Below, in pieces: positions 26,344 through 36,311 of a stretch of 64,000 nucleotides of DNA. Each line of letters opens with the position of its first letter. Within the stretch, counting starts at the first letter, position 1. Position numbers and translations under genes: made by a program. The notes below the pieces were generated by a model. The model did not search any database and was not told the DNA's origin. It saw only the letters and a program-made list of their open reading frames with translations. Source of the DNA: Propionispira arboris (GTDB lineage: Bacteria; Bacillota; Negativicutes; Selenomonadales; Selenomonadaceae); assembly GCF_900109225.1 (NCBI RefSeq), contig NZ_FNZK01000003.1:186001-250000 (forward strand). The letters are read 5' to 3'.

Positions 26344-28113
26344 ATGAGTTTAGATGGTTTTTCGATGTATCCTTTGGTTACAGAATTAAATAAACAATTA
26401 GCTGGGGGACGAATTGATCGGATCTCTCAGCCGAATAAACATACAGTTTTACTCGCAGTACGGCAGCCAGGTCAAAATTTCTCTTTGCACATTTCCATCA
26501 ATCCACAAAATCCCGTAATCAATCTCATTACCCGCTCAGTTGAAAATCCAGCAGAACCACCCGTTTTCTGTATGGTATTGCGCAAACAGATAGAAGGTGG
26601 ACGAATTGCTGAAATCAAACAACATGTCCTTGATCGAATTGTTCTAATTGATATTGATACGTTAGGTGCCGGCGGTATTATTTTGACGAAAACACTCGTG
26701 ATTGAATTAATGGGGAAATACAGCAATATGATTCTTCTTCATGAAACAAAAATCATTGACTGCCTTCGTAAAGTTGGCACGACCAGCAGTCGCGTTCGTC
26801 TTGTTTTACCTGGTTATGAATATTCCCTTCCCCCGAATCAGGACAAATTAAATATCATGACGGATTCCATCGATCTTTTAATTGAAGATTTAAAAAAATA
26901 CCCTGAATTAAAACTAGTAAAGGCAATTGTCCAGACTGCAATTGGACTTGGTCCGGTAAGCGCCCGTGAATTTGTTTTTTCGGCGGGATTTTCAGCAAAT
27001 ATATTGGTTAGCGAACTAGATGAAGCAGATTTTACTTCTTTAAAAACCGCTATAACAGAAGTTCTTACCTTATTTCGCGAAAATCAAATTACACCGATGT
27101 TGTTTTTAGACGCAAATAATAAAATCGTCGCATCTGCCGGATTTCCTTTACATTATTTAGAAAATGTACTGCCAAAAACCTTTACTACAATGAGTGAACT
27201 AATTGATTTTTCAACAAAACTCACAGGAAATTATACACTACCAGACAAAGACCGTTTCCAAAAGCTTGTTCATGGCGAACTCACTAAATCGGCAAATAAA
27301 GCAACTGTTTTAGCAAAAGAATTGATTCAGGCACAAAATGCTGAGGACTACAAAATAAAAGGCGATATACTGATGACCTATCAGTATCAGTTATCGGATC
27401 ATTTGGGAGAAATCGTAGAATTACCCAATATTTATGAAGAAGACCCCGAAAAACATCTCCTAAAAATACCATTGGATAAACGATACTCCATTATTCAAAA
27501 TATGCAAACTTATTATCATAAATACGATAAATTAAAACGTGCTCAAAATCTCCTGCAAATTCAAATTGAACAATGTCAGCAGGATCTTAAATATTTGAGC
27601 AGTGTTGAAAGTTCTCTCGAATCGTCATCAACTTTAATTGAAATTGGTGAAATCAAAACGGAACTGATCGCCAGTGGTTATTTGCATGAACACATTAAGA
27701 AAAAAGCCAGTGAAAAACCATCCCAGCCATTTAAGTTCAAAGCCAGTGACGGAACCATCATTTTGGTGGGGAAAAATAACTATCAAAATGATAAACTTAC
27801 TTTCAAAACGGCACATCGTAAAGATATTTGGCTTCACACAAAGGATTTTCCTGGCTCGCATGTCGTGATTCGCTGCGAAAACGATGCTCCCGCACCCGAT
27901 ACATTGCTTTTAGCCGCCACTTTGGCAGCCTATTTCAGTAAAGCCAATCATTCTTCTAAAGTGCCCGTTGACTATACACCTTGCCGTTATGTAAAAAAAC
28001 CGACGGGCGCAAAACCAGGGTTTGTTATTTTCACAAACCAAAAAACGCTCTATGTTACACCAAATGAACAGGAAATGGCACTGTTAATTTTACAAGACTT
28101 AAATAAAAAATAA
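26344..28113 (+). CDS. rqcH: NFACT ribosome-quality-control protein RqcH (FbpA-like)
   Basis: NFACT-family protein; bacterial RqcH binds stalled 50S-peptidyl-tRNA and adds C-terminal alanine tails to the nascent chain. 589 residues: NFACT-N fold (about 1-180) with GGRIDRISQP near the start, a HhH-type middle (180-270), a long coiled coil (about 300-440) and the NFACT-R domain (about 460-570) with FKTAHRKDIWLHTKDFPGSHV. Older annotation calls such proteins fibronectin-binding; there is no signal peptide or anchor. The only plus-strand gene in the first 48 kb, with its own promoter and a shared bidirectional terminator. Confidence 0.93.
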   Translation: MSLDGFSMYPLVTELNKQLAGGRIDRISQPNKHTVLLAVRQPGQNFSLHISINPQNPVINLITRSVENPAEPPVFCMVLRKQIEGGRIAEIKQHVLDRIVLIDIDTLGAGGIILTKTLVIELMGKYSNMILLHETKIIDCLRKVGTTSSRVRLVLPGYEYSLPPNQDKLNIMTDSIDLLIEDLKKYPELKLVKAIVQTAIGLGPVSAREFVFSAGFSANILVSELDEADFTSLKTAITEVLTLFRENQITPMLFLDANNKIVASAGFPLHYLENVLPKTFTTMSELIDFSTKLTGNYTLPDKDRFQKLVHGELTKSANKATVLAKELIQAQNAEDYKIKGDILMTYQYQLSDHLGEIVELPNIYEEDPEKHLLKIPLDKRYSIIQNMQTYYHKYDKLKRAQNLLQIQIEQCQQDLKYLSSVESSLESSSTLIEIGEIKTELIASGYLHEHIKKKASEKPSQPFKFKASDGTIILVGKNNYQNDKLTFKTAHRKDIWLHTKDFPGSHVVIRCENDAPAPDTLLLAATLAAYFSKANHSSKVPVDYTPCRYVKKPTGAKPGFVIFTNQKTLYVTPNEQEMALLILQDLNKK

Positions 28114-28165
28114 ACAAAAACCCTCCTCACTAGTTTTTACGGCTAGTTTGGAGGGTTTTTGTTTA
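28112..28165. terminator. Bidirectional terminator between rqcH and pyrR
   Basis: Near-perfect inverted repeat: AAACAAAAACCCTCC (28112-28126) against GGAGGGTTTTTGTTT (28150-28164), with an inner ACTAG/CTAGT stem. T-runs exist on both strands, so it can end rqcH from the left and pyrR from the right. The left arm overlaps the rqcH stop. Confidence 0.92.
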
Positions 28166-28177
28166 TCTACTGCAGCT

Positions 28178-28735
<558 letters not shown>

Positions 28736-28758
28736 TCATCCCTTCAGAAAACACTAGA

Positions 28759-29688
28759 TTATTTATTTTTGGTTCTAGTACGTAGTTTTATTAATATTTT
28801 AGCCATATCGTCTGGTATGGGGGCAGAAAAAAATAGTTTTTCCTTAGTAATCGGGTGAATTAAAGACAAGTTTTCGGAATGCAAAGCTTGTCCGTTAATC
28901 TTAAATGGTGATTTCGTTGTACCATATTTCGGATCTCCAATCAACGGATGTCCAATATGTGTCATATGAACACGAATTTGATGTGTCCGGCCAGTCATTA
29001 AAGTACATTCTACTAAAGTGTAATCGCCATATCTTTCTAAAACTTTAAACTTAGTTGAAGCCGGTTTCCCGTTTGTAACAACAATTGCCATTTTTTTTCG
29101 ATCTTTAGGATCACGCCCAATATCACCATGAATGATACCAGATTCTTCCTTTATATTTCCTTTTACAATGGCTAAATATTGTCGATGAGCCGTTTTGCTT
29201 TTTATTTGTTCCGCTAAACTCGTATGGGAAAGATCATCTTTCGCTGCAATCATGACACCAGAAGTATCTTTATCCAGCCTATGCACAATCCCCGGACGAA
29301 TTTCCCCATTAATACCAGATAAATCCTTACAATGAGCCAAAAGTGCATTTACTAATGTTCCACTATAAATACCGGATGCTGGATGTACAACCATACCTCG
29401 CGCTTTGTTGATAACAATAATATGTTGGTCCTCATATAAAATATCAAGTGGCAGATCCTCCGCTTGAATTGAAATTGCTTGCGGCTCAGGAACGACCACT
29501 TCGACATGGTCTCCATTACATAATTTATAATTTGATTTTTGTATTTTCTGATTGACGGTAACATGACCATCCAAAACTAATTTTTGGACAAAAGATCTGG
29601 AGTGATCTGTTATTTGTTTGGCTAAAAAAACATCTAAGCGCTCTGGCGTTGTTGCAGTAAATTCATATTCATTCATTAATACGGTCAT
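28759..29688 (-). CDS. rluD: 23S rRNA pseudouridine synthase RluD-type
   Basis: RluA/RluD-family pseudouridine synthase, probably acting on 23S rRNA helix 69. 309 residues: S4 RNA-binding domain (about 15-75; SRSFVQKLVLDGHVTVN) followed by the catalytic domain with HRLDKDTSGVMI near 135-146 (catalytic Asp) and GRTHQIRVHM near 226. The ATG overlaps the lspA stop (ATGA-type) and has AAGGA eight bases upstream. lspA-rluD is the standard Firmicutes pair. Confidence 0.94.
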   Translation of the reverse strand: MTVLMNEYEFTATTPERLDVFLAKQITDHSRSFVQKLVLDGHVTVNQKIQKSNYKLCNGDHVEVVVPEPQAISIQAEDLPLDILYEDQHIIVINKARGMVVHPASGIYSGTLVNALLAHCKDLSGINGEIRPGIVHRLDKDTSGVMIAAKDDLSHTSLAEQIKSKTAHRQYLAIVKGNIKEESGIIHGDIGRDPKDRKKMAIVVTNGKPASTKFKVLERYGDYTLVECTLMTGRTHQIRVHMTHIGHPLIGDPKYGTTKSPFKINGQALHSENLSLIHPITKEKLFFSAPIPDDMAKILIKLRTRTKNK

Positions 29689-30125
29689 TGCATTCTTCCT
29701 TTAAAAAGTATTGTATATATAATCAGTCCAACTCCACAAACAATAGCAATATCGGCTATATTGAAAATTGGCCATATTCTAAAATCAAAAAAATCAACCA
29801 CATAGCCGGTTTGAATTCGATCGATTAAATTCCCGACAGCCCCGCCTAATAAAAGTGCTGACCCTGCTTTTAACGGAAATTTCTCCTGCCGTAGTCTTGG
29901 ATAAAAAAACATTGCCGCTAAAAGAATAAACACACCAATCAAAATAAAAAAGATGCGTTGGTTTTCCAATATTCCAAAAGCTGCTCCCGGATTTAAAATG
30001 TATGTAATATGAAAGACATGAGGGATTACCGGTATCGACATCCCCAGATTCATAATGGACTGAATATAAAATTTTGAAAATTGATCGACTAATATAATAA
30101 CCAGGCATAAGATTAATATTGGCAC
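29685..30125 (-). CDS. lspA: Lipoprotein signal peptidase (signal peptidase II)
   Basis: Inner-membrane aspartyl protease that cleaves prolipoprotein signal peptides. 146 residues, four TM helices. Conserved NPGAAFGI near 45-52, GGAVGNLIDR near 93-102 and VVDFFDF near 108-114 carry the catalytic Asp pair. Starts with GTG at 30125, seven bases after GAGGG. Has its own promoter at 30155-30183. Confidence 0.97.
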   Translation of the reverse strand: MPILILCLVIILVDQFSKFYIQSIMNLGMSIPVIPHVFHITYILNPGAAFGILENQRIFFILIGVFILLAAMFFYPRLRQEKFPLKAGSALLLGGAVGNLIDRIQTGYVVDFFDFRIWPIFNIADIAIVCGVGLIIYTILFKGRMQ

Positions 30126-30154
30126 GCAACAACCCTCGATTCTTTTTATAATAT

Positions 30155-30183
30155 ATTATAGCATAGCTTCACTAAAATATGAA
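30155..30183 (-). promoter_or_regulatory. Extended -10 promoter of lspA-rluD-pyrR
   Basis: Minus-strand TTCATA (30178-30183), 17-bp spacer and TATAAT (30155-30160) preceded by TGC, giving TATGCTATAAT. Start site expected near 30148, about 23 bp before the GTG of lspA. Lies between the divIVA terminator and lspA. Confidence 0.75.
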
Positions 30184-30220
30184 TTTGCCAGATGAAACTT
30201 CATATTTGTTCCATATCATT

Positions 30221-30256
30221 AAAATAACAACGAGCTAAAAGCCCGTTGTTATTTTT
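30221..30256 (-). terminator. Terminator after divIVA
   Basis: AAATAACAACG (30222-30232) pairs with CGTTGTTATTT (30244-30254); the minus strand continues with TTTTAATG after the stem. The distal arm overlaps the divIVA stop codon. Marks the end of the nrdR/pgeF-to-divIVA run. Confidence 0.85.
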
Positions 30257-30764
30257 AATCTAGAGGAATTTCATTGTTATGTAGACCAACTTCTTGCAAT
30301 GGCACATTCTCAGCAGTACTGCTTTGATCCGTTAAATCCAATAAATTAAGCTGTGTCACAAGCAATGTTTTCATTTTTGTCTGAAAGGAATCATATTGTC
30401 TTTGCATGTCTTGATATGAAAGGGTTTGTTGATGAACTTTTTCAGCCGCTTCTATCATCAATTTTTTTGCGTTAAGCTGCGCTTCCTGAATAATATTAGC
30501 CGCTTCTTTTTGCGCATTCGTTTTTACTTCTTCCGCTGTTTTTTGGGCAATAAGCAAAGTTTCATGTAGCGTTGCTTCCATTTGCTTAAAACGTCCTATA
30601 TCATCTTGCATCTGATTGGCTTTTTCTTTAAGTTGTACATTGTCTCTATATAACTGTTCATAGTCTTTGATAACTCGATCGAGAAATGTATCAATTTCAT
30701 CTTCATTATAACCACGAAAACTCCGTTTGAATTCTTGATTATGAATATCTAAAGGTGTAAGCAT
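30255..30764 (-). CDS. divIVA: DivIVA-family cell-division protein
   Basis: Coiled-coil scaffold that binds curved membrane at poles and septa. About 169 residues: N-terminal membrane-binding domain with LTPLDIHNQEFKRSFRGYNEDEIDTFLD, then a long coiled coil (about 30-135) and an acidic tail. Start set at the ATG at 30764, which gives the conserved family N-terminus; an ATG seven codons earlier has no ribosome site. Last gene of the sepF-proC-ylmH-divIVA division cluster and followed by a terminator. Confidence 0.94.
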   Translation of the reverse strand: MLTPLDIHNQEFKRSFRGYNEDEIDTFLDRVIKDYEQLYRDNVQLKEKANQMQDDIGRFKQMEATLHETLLIAQKTAEEVKTNAQKEAANIIQEAQLNAKKLMIEAAEKVHQQTLSYQDMQRQYDSFQTKMKTLLVTQLNLLDLTDQSSTAENVPLQEVGLHNNEIPLD

Positions 30765-30790
30765 AAGCTCCGCTTCCTCTACCATTTATT

Positions 30791-31579
30791 TTATATATAG
30801 CGTCTAAGTAAAATTCCAGTCCTGCCTTTTTTTGTCTGGCCACGGACTTCTGCGACCTCAATACGGCCTCTACCGCGCATTGATATGATATCGCCTTCTT
30901 TTACCATGTGGGACGAACTTTTTACAGATTGCCAGTTCAATTTTAATTTATCGGCTTCGATATCACTCACAATTTTACTGCGCGATGAACCAAAGCCTGC
31001 TGCTGCAATCGAATCCACTCGAAGCGAAGCAACCGTGGCTTTAATTTCTTTACAACGCTCTTCACGCACTTCAATATCAGAAAAGCTCCCCACTTCCGCC
31101 GTGATAGCTGACGAACCAATTTGCGTATAATTTTGCAAAATAAACTGACCCATCTTCACATCAGCTATGATCTTCACATGATCGGCTTTAATAAGCAAGT
31201 CCCCAATTTGCCCACGGTCAATTCCCAATCCAATGAGCGAACCTAAAATATCGCGGTGGGCAATATGATAAAATTGTGCATTCCATGATGCTTTAACAAC
31301 CGTCAAGTCAAAAGATGGTGTGCCAAGAAAGTCCTCATGAACAAAAGCCGCCTTTTGGCGTTCCGCACCTGGGTAACCACCGTCAAAAACAAGTTTCAAC
31401 GCTGGATAATTGGCAGCGATTGTTTCAGCAATTTCGCAACCATAAGGGTCTAAAAAAAACGATGTTTTAAATTTTCGGCTTTTGTTCACAGCTTCGGCAA
31501 GATCGACCAATTTAACAGCCGTTTCAGCCCCCTCTGTTCCTTTATAATACCGGATAATTTTTTCACGATCTGCTGCCAT
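30791..31579 (-). CDS. YlmH-like S4-domain RNA-binding protein
   Basis: Member of the YlmH family, an S4-domain protein of the Gram-positive division cluster; homologues bind ribosomal or tRNA-bearing particles. About 262 residues: an N-terminal RRM-like part (1-180) and a C-terminal S4 domain (about 185-250; VASLRVDSIAAAGFGSSRSKI..I and VKEGDIISMRGRGRIEV). Start set at the ATG at 31579, one base after the proC stop and nine bases after GGGGA; the frame upstream lies inside proC. Sits between proC and divIVA. Confidence 0.92.
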   Translation of the reverse strand: MAADREKIIRYYKGTEGAETAVKLVDLAEAVNKSRKFKTSFFLDPYGCEIAETIAANYPALKLVFDGGYPGAERQKAAFVHEDFLGTPSFDLTVVKASWNAQFYHIAHRDILGSLIGLGIDRGQIGDLLIKADHVKIIADVKMGQFILQNYTQIGSSAITAEVGSFSDIEVREERCKEIKATVASLRVDSIAAAGFGSSRSKIVSDIEADKLKLNWQSVKSSSHMVKEGDIISMRGRGRIEVAEVRGQTKKGRTGILLRRYI

Positions 31580-31580
31580 A

Positions 31581-32381
31581 TTACGATTTCCCCATTGCTT
31601 TCGATTTATTTGTTGCCGCTTCAACAGCATCAATCAGTGCTGCTCGAACTCCTTTTTGTTCTAAGACATGGATACCAGCAATCGTTGTCCCGCCCGGTGA
31701 AGTCACTTTGTCTCGAAGGACAGCCGGATGTTCACCTGTTTCCAGCACCATTTTGGCTGCACCCAAAAGTGTCTGTGCTGCCAGCATAATCGATGTTTGA
31801 CGAGGCAAACCTGCATTGACGCCTGCATCTGCTAAAGCATCAATCATAACAAAGACATACCCCGGACCACTACCGGACAGTCCCGTCACTGCGTCAATAG
31901 CGCTTTCTTGTAAAATCACAGCTTTGCCAACTGCATTGAATATAGATTCTACTGTTTTGCCATTTTGCTCTGACGCATTTTTTCCCAAAGCAATAGCGGA
32001 CATGCCCGCGCCTACGGCAACTGGTGTATTTGGCATTACACGCACAACTGGCTGCTGCACGAAATACGTTTCCAATGATTTCAAAGTAAGACCAGCAATC
32101 ACGGAAATAACGATCGTATCCGCATTTACTAGCTTTACAATCGACTCAATTGCTGCTTGAGCTGCCTGCGGTTTAATTGCCAGTACAACGATGTCCAGTT
32201 TTTCTAAAAACGTACTGGCATTAACCGCTGCCTGAGCACCATATAAAGTATGTAACTGTTCACATCTTTTGATTTTATGATCCGAAACATATACTTCGTC
32301 GGGCGTAAATAATTTATTTGCCAAAATTCCCCCGATCATTGCTTCAGCCATAGCTCCGCCACCAATAAATCCTATATTCAT
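31581..32381 (-). CDS. proC: Pyrroline-5-carboxylate reductase
   Basis: Final step of proline synthesis, NAD(P)H-dependent. 266 residues. Rossmann GFIGGGAMAEAMIGG at the N-terminus, RVMPNTPVAVGAGMS near 119, SGSGPGYVF near 171 and SPGGTTIAG near 229 match the family. Its place among sepF, ylmH and divIVA is a known conserved oddity of Firmicutes. Confidence 0.97.
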   Translation of the reverse strand: MNIGFIGGGAMAEAMIGGILANKLFTPDEVYVSDHKIKRCEQLHTLYGAQAAVNASTFLEKLDIVVLAIKPQAAQAAIESIVKLVNADTIVISVIAGLTLKSLETYFVQQPVVRVMPNTPVAVGAGMSAIALGKNASEQNGKTVESIFNAVGKAVILQESAIDAVTGLSGSGPGYVFVMIDALADAGVNAGLPRQTSIMLAAQTLLGAAKMVLETGEHPAVLRDKVTSPGGTTIAGIHVLEQKGVRAALIDAVEAATNKSKAMGKS

Positions 32382-32391
32382 GATATCACTC

Positions 32392-32886
32392 CTATTTTTT
32401 CAGCCAAGGCATATCTGTGTCTGAGGCTTTATTCTCTTGCTGTGTATACGTTACATCCACATTGCTTGGTGCACATAAAAATACATTATTCCCCACTTTT
32501 TTTATATCACCGGAAAGAGCATACGTCGTACCACTAATAAAATCAATAATCCGCTTTGCAACTTCACTATCTGTATTTTCAAAATTAACCACAACCGGCT
32601 TTTTGTTTTTCAAATAATCTGCTACCTGTTGTGCATCATCAAAAGATAAAGGTTCAATGACTATAACATTCATTTGTCTTGCCACCACATTCGTATTATT
32701 TGTACTACTCGTCGCATGGAAATTCACTACATTATTCTGCGCATAGGAGGATGTTTTTTTTGATTTGAATTCATTGGCTGCTGTTTGTTCTTCGGTCGAT
32801 TCCCCTTTTTGTTCTTGAATCTCCACTTCCTTATCGACAGAATCAATTAACCCTAGTTTACCACAAAATTTATCTATAAACGACAT
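32392..32886 (-). CDS. sepF: SepF cell-division protein
   Basis: FtsZ-binding ring-forming protein that anchors the Z-ring to the membrane. 164 residues: N-terminal amphipathic helix (MSFIDKFCGKLGL), a charged linker, and the SepF core (about 70-150) with VIEPLSFDDAQQVADYLKNKKPVVVNFE and RIIDFISGTTYAL. Ten bases precede proC. Confidence 0.95.
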   Translation of the reverse strand: MSFIDKFCGKLGLIDSVDKEVEIQEQKGESTEEQTAANEFKSKKTSSYAQNNVVNFHATSSTNNTNVVARQMNVIVIEPLSFDDAQQVADYLKNKKPVVVNFENTDSEVAKRIIDFISGTTYALSGDIKKVGNNVFLCAPSNVDVTYTQQENKASDTDMPWLKK

Positions 32887-32902
32887 GCTCTATTTCCTCC
32901 TA

Positions 32903-33595
32903 TTAATATTGACGCGGTCCGAAGATTGCTGTTCCAATTCGAACCATATTAGCACCTTCTTCAATGGCAGCCGTATAATCATGACTCATCCCCATAGACA
33001 ACCATTTTAGATCCGTCTTTTCAAACTTATGCTGTTTCATATCTGTATATAAATGAAACATATTTTTAAAAATAGGTCTGACTTCTTCTAAATTATCACA
33101 AATTGGTGCAATGGTCATCAGTCCACATACGTGAAGAGATTCCATTTGGTCAACATCACGCAGCAGATCCGGCAGGTCTTCTGCATAAATACCAAACTTG
33201 CTTTCTTCTTTTGCAATGTTGACTTGCAGCAAAACATCCTGAATTTTATTAATTTTCTTTGCTTCTTTATTAATTTCTACAGCAATTTTTTTACTATCAA
33301 CCGAATGAATCATATCAAATAAATGAACAGCCTGTTTCACTTTATTCGTCTGTAGATGTCCAAGCAAATGCCATTCAACTTCACGATCCAGTGTTGCCGC
33401 TTTGCTGATTGCTTCTTGAATGCGATTTTCACCAATGGATAAAACGCCTGCCTCAATTGCTTCTTGCATGTCAGCAACTTCATGATTTTTAGTTACAGCG
33501 ATAAGTTTTACAGAATTCGAATCGGCAGTCACCGTTCTTTTCAATAAAGAATATTCTATTTTATTTTGTATTTCATTTAAATTTTCTTTTATCAT
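32903..33595 (-). CDS. YggS/PLPBP-type PLP homeostasis protein
   Basis: Pyridoxal phosphate-binding protein of the YggS/YlmE family, needed for balanced vitamin B6 and amino-acid pools. About 230 residues. PLP-lysine block LIAVTKNH near 34-41, GENRIQEA near 56-63, EWHLLGHLQTNKVK near 78-91 and LSMGMSHDYTAAIEEGANMVRIG near the end. ATG at 33595 chosen for GGAGG seven bases upstream. Directly upstream of sepF, as in the ylm cluster of Bacillus. Confidence 0.95.
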   Translation of the reverse strand: MIKENLNEIQNKIEYSLLKRTVTADSNSVKLIAVTKNHEVADMQEAIEAGVLSIGENRIQEAISKAATLDREVEWHLLGHLQTNKVKQAVHLFDMIHSVDSKKIAVEINKEAKKINKIQDVLLQVNIAKEESKFGIYAEDLPDLLRDVDQMESLHVCGLMTIAPICDNLEEVRPIFKNMFHLYTDMKQHKFEKTDLKWLSMGMSHDYTAAIEEGANMVRIGTAIFGPRQY

Positions 33596-33670
33596 AAAAA
33601 CGCCTCCATACTTTAACAAATATTCGAGAATAAGTCTAAATATCCTCTAAATATGCAAAATATAGCGATT

Positions 33671-34486
33671 TTATTTTAAACAAAGCATCGCGGCAATTCG
33701 ACCTGTCTTTCCCTGATCAGCCCGATAAGAAAAAAATACATCCGAATTACAGGCTGTGCAAGTATCAGCCATATCAATATGTTCCGCTAGTATGCCAACT
33801 TCTTCTAATTGTATTCGATTGGCTGCCCAAAGATCAAGTTTCCATTTTTTCTGAAATGGTATAAGGATCGTGTTTGCATCCTTTGGAAAAGCCTTGCAAA
33901 ACTGAAGCTGTACATCGAGACCTACTTCATAACAACACGGTCCGATCGATGGGCCAATGCCAACTAAACACTTTTTGGGATCTGTTTGAAAGACTGCCTG
34001 CATTGCCTTCACTGTCTTTTGGGCTATTTTATGAACCGTTCCCTTCCAGCCTGCATGACTAATGCCAATCGCGTGGTGTTCAGGATCAAAAAACAGAACT
34101 GGCGTACAATCCGCAAAAAACAACATCAACGGTACATTTTTTACATTTGTAATGAAAGCATCCGTTTCTTTAATTGCATCTTCATAGGATGTTGCACCAC
34201 GACCAGCATCTGCTGCCGTAACTTGCCTAATATTGCTGCTATGTACCTGTTCACATGTACATAAATTAGCACTTGATAGAAAAAAAGCATTACAAAACCG
34301 GTGCCTGTTTTCCAATACGGATTTTTCATCATCCCCATTATGCATTGCTAAATTCATCTTATCAAAAGGTGATTTACTCACTCCACCAAAACGAGTTGAT
34401 ATTGCATGTTCCAGACCCTCTTGCGGAAAAATCGAAAATTGACCAACTTGTATAGTATCTTCTTTCTCCAGTAATGAAAAGCTCAT
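33671..34486 (-). CDS. pgeF: PgeF/YfiH-family laccase-domain protein
   Basis: YfiH/YlmD family (laccase domain, COG1496): zinc enzymes reported to act on purine nucleosides and on misincorporated residues in peptidoglycan precursors. 271 residues. Metal and active-site blocks: EQVHS near 79, ADCTPVLFFDP near 121-131, HAGWKGT near 139-145 and IGPSIGPCCYEVG near 168. AGGAG precedes the ATG by seven bases. First gene of the pgeF-yggS-sepF-proC-ylmH-divIVA run. Confidence 0.92.
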   Translation of the reverse strand: MSFSLLEKEDTIQVGQFSIFPQEGLEHAISTRFGGVSKSPFDKMNLAMHNGDDEKSVLENRHRFCNAFFLSSANLCTCEQVHSSNIRQVTAADAGRGATSYEDAIKETDAFITNVKNVPLMLFFADCTPVLFFDPEHHAIGISHAGWKGTVHKIAQKTVKAMQAVFQTDPKKCLVGIGPSIGPCCYEVGLDVQLQFCKAFPKDANTILIPFQKKWKLDLWAANRIQLEEVGILAEHIDMADTCTACNSDVFFSYRADQGKTGRIAAMLCLK

Positions 34487-34502
34487 ATTTCATCTCCTAA
34501 AT

Positions 34503-36230
34503 TTAATGGCAAACACCACAGCGTTTACAGCCATCAAAACACTGTACCGTATGTTTTCTCTGTTTTGCATTCTCTATTTCACGATATAAATATGACTTAT
34601 TAATCCCCAAATCCAATGTGTCCCAAGGGAAAACTTCATGTTCACTACGTTCACGATATAAATAAAAAGCACTGTCAAGGTTTGCTTCTTTCATTGCCTG
34701 TTTAAAACTTTTACTGCCACCCAATTGATGAGCTCGATACAAAACATGTGATAGTCTGCGATCACCACGAGCTAAAATCCCCTGTATATAGGCTTCTTTA
34801 GGTGATTCAATGATTACATCAATTTGTTTTGTATTTTTAAAAGAGGTTTTGATATATTTTAAATCATGATCACTTTGTTTGATATCCGCCATTGGCAGCC
34901 ATTGAAAAGGTGTGACTGGCTTTGGAATAAAAGGATTGATACTCAATGTCAATTTTCCATGACAACCTAAACTTTCCATGTAGGCTTTGACTTCCGTCGT
35001 CATCGTGAGAATAGCCTCAATATCATCACTCGTTTCAAATGGCAATCCAATCATAATATAAAGCCTAAAATTGGCAACACCCGCATTTGCGCCAAGTTCA
35101 ATGGCTTTAAATAAATGTTCTTTTTTTATTCCTTTATTAATGATCTCACGCATTTTATCACTGCCTGCTTCTGGCGCTAATGTTAATGTTTTTAAACCAC
35201 TGTGTACCAAAGAATCTACAAGGTCTTTGGTGACAGAATCCGCGCGAAAAGAAGCTACGGACATGGGCATACCTAAGTCTAATATTTTATGGCACAATGT
35301 GTTTATTTCAGGATAATCGGATATAGCCGCACCCATAAGTCCGACTTTTTTACCATATGTTTGCGCTTCGATAAGCATTTTTTCAATACTTTCTAAAGAC
35401 CTGTTGCGAGGTTTACGAAATGCATAACCAGCCATACAGAAACGACAATGCCTGCCACAGCCACGAGCAATTTCAATTAAATAAAGATTAAATTCCGTAT
35501 CATTGGTACGAATAACCGTGTGGGCATCATACGCATCTAAGTCTTGAACCCATTGACGATGAATTTGACTTGGTACTTTGTCATCGTGTGTAATCTTCGC
35601 AACGATACCATCGTCTAGATACTCGTGCGTATAATACCTAGGCACGTATACGCCAGGAACATTCGCCAATCGCAAAAGAATAGCTTCACGTGTGAGATTA
35701 TCTGCTTTTGCTTTATAATATGCATCTAAAAACAAATGGATCGTTTCTTCACCTTCACCAATAATAAAAGCATCAATAAAAAGACTCAACGGTTCAGGAT
35801 TAAAAGTTGAACAAGCCCCCCCGGCAATAACAATCGGATCATCATTCGTACGTTTTGCAGCTAAAAGTTCCACTTTACCCAATTCCAAAATCTTCAATAC
35901 ATTAAAATAATCCATTTCAAAAGATACCGCAAAACCAATTAGGGGAAATTCATATAAAGGTTCTTGATTTTCGATACTCATAAGTGGTGTATTCGTCCGA
36001 ATATATTCTTTTTCAATCAGTTTTTCCGGCAAAAAAAACCGTTCACAAGCCGTGTCTTTCCGATTGTTCATTTGTTGATACAAAATATGTATGCCTAAGT
36101 TCGACATCCCTACAAAGTAAGAATTCGGATACACTAAAGCAAATTTGCTGCGTATTCCAGCGGGGAACACACTCACGCCATCCTCATTATTTAATATTTT
36201 TTGTAAATTTGCTTTTAATTCCCAAGACAA
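34503..36230 (-). CDS. B12-binding-like radical SAM protein (TIGR03960-type)
   Basis: 575 residues, resembling the TIGR03960 group of radical SAM proteins with an N-terminal B12-binding-like region (about 20-210). The cluster site CX3CX2C is C-G-R-H-C-R-F-C at about 250-260, followed by the radical-SAM barrel (to about 470) and a short tail that ends in a second cysteine set, C-F-D-G-C-K-R-C-G-V-C. Function unknown; related genes often stand next to RNase G and a DUF2344 partner, and neither is here. Start is a TTG nine bases after GGAG. Sits between nrdR and pgeF. Confidence 0.85.
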   Translation of the reverse strand: MSWELKANLQKILNNEDGVSVFPAGIRSKFALVYPNSYFVGMSNLGIHILYQQMNNRKDTACERFFLPEKLIEKEYIRTNTPLMSIENQEPLYEFPLIGFAVSFEMDYFNVLKILELGKVELLAAKRTNDDPIVIAGGACSTFNPEPLSLFIDAFIIGEGEETIHLFLDAYYKAKADNLTREAILLRLANVPGVYVPRYYTHEYLDDGIVAKITHDDKVPSQIHRQWVQDLDAYDAHTVIRTNDTEFNLYLIEIARGCGRHCRFCMAGYAFRKPRNRSLESIEKMLIEAQTYGKKVGLMGAAISDYPEINTLCHKILDLGMPMSVASFRADSVTKDLVDSLVHSGLKTLTLAPEAGSDKMREIINKGIKKEHLFKAIELGANAGVANFRLYIMIGLPFETSDDIEAILTMTTEVKAYMESLGCHGKLTLSINPFIPKPVTPFQWLPMADIKQSDHDLKYIKTSFKNTKQIDVIIESPKEAYIQGILARGDRRLSHVLYRAHQLGGSKSFKQAMKEANLDSAFYLYRERSEHEVFPWDTLDLGINKSYLYREIENAKQRKHTVQCFDGCKRCGVCH

Positions 36231-36262
36231 ATTTTCTCACTCCAAACCAAATTAAATATGTT

Positions 36263-36290
36263 AAGAAAAACAGCCCACATAGTGTGAGCC
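36263..36290 (-). terminator. Terminator after nrdR
   Basis: Minus strand GCTCACA, three-base loop, TGTGGGC (36273-36289, one G-T pair), then TGTTTTT. Lies 22 bp past the nrdR stop and separates it from the radical-SAM gene. Confidence 0.7.
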
Positions 36291-36311
36291 GAATTTTTAT
36301 ATCTTACTATT

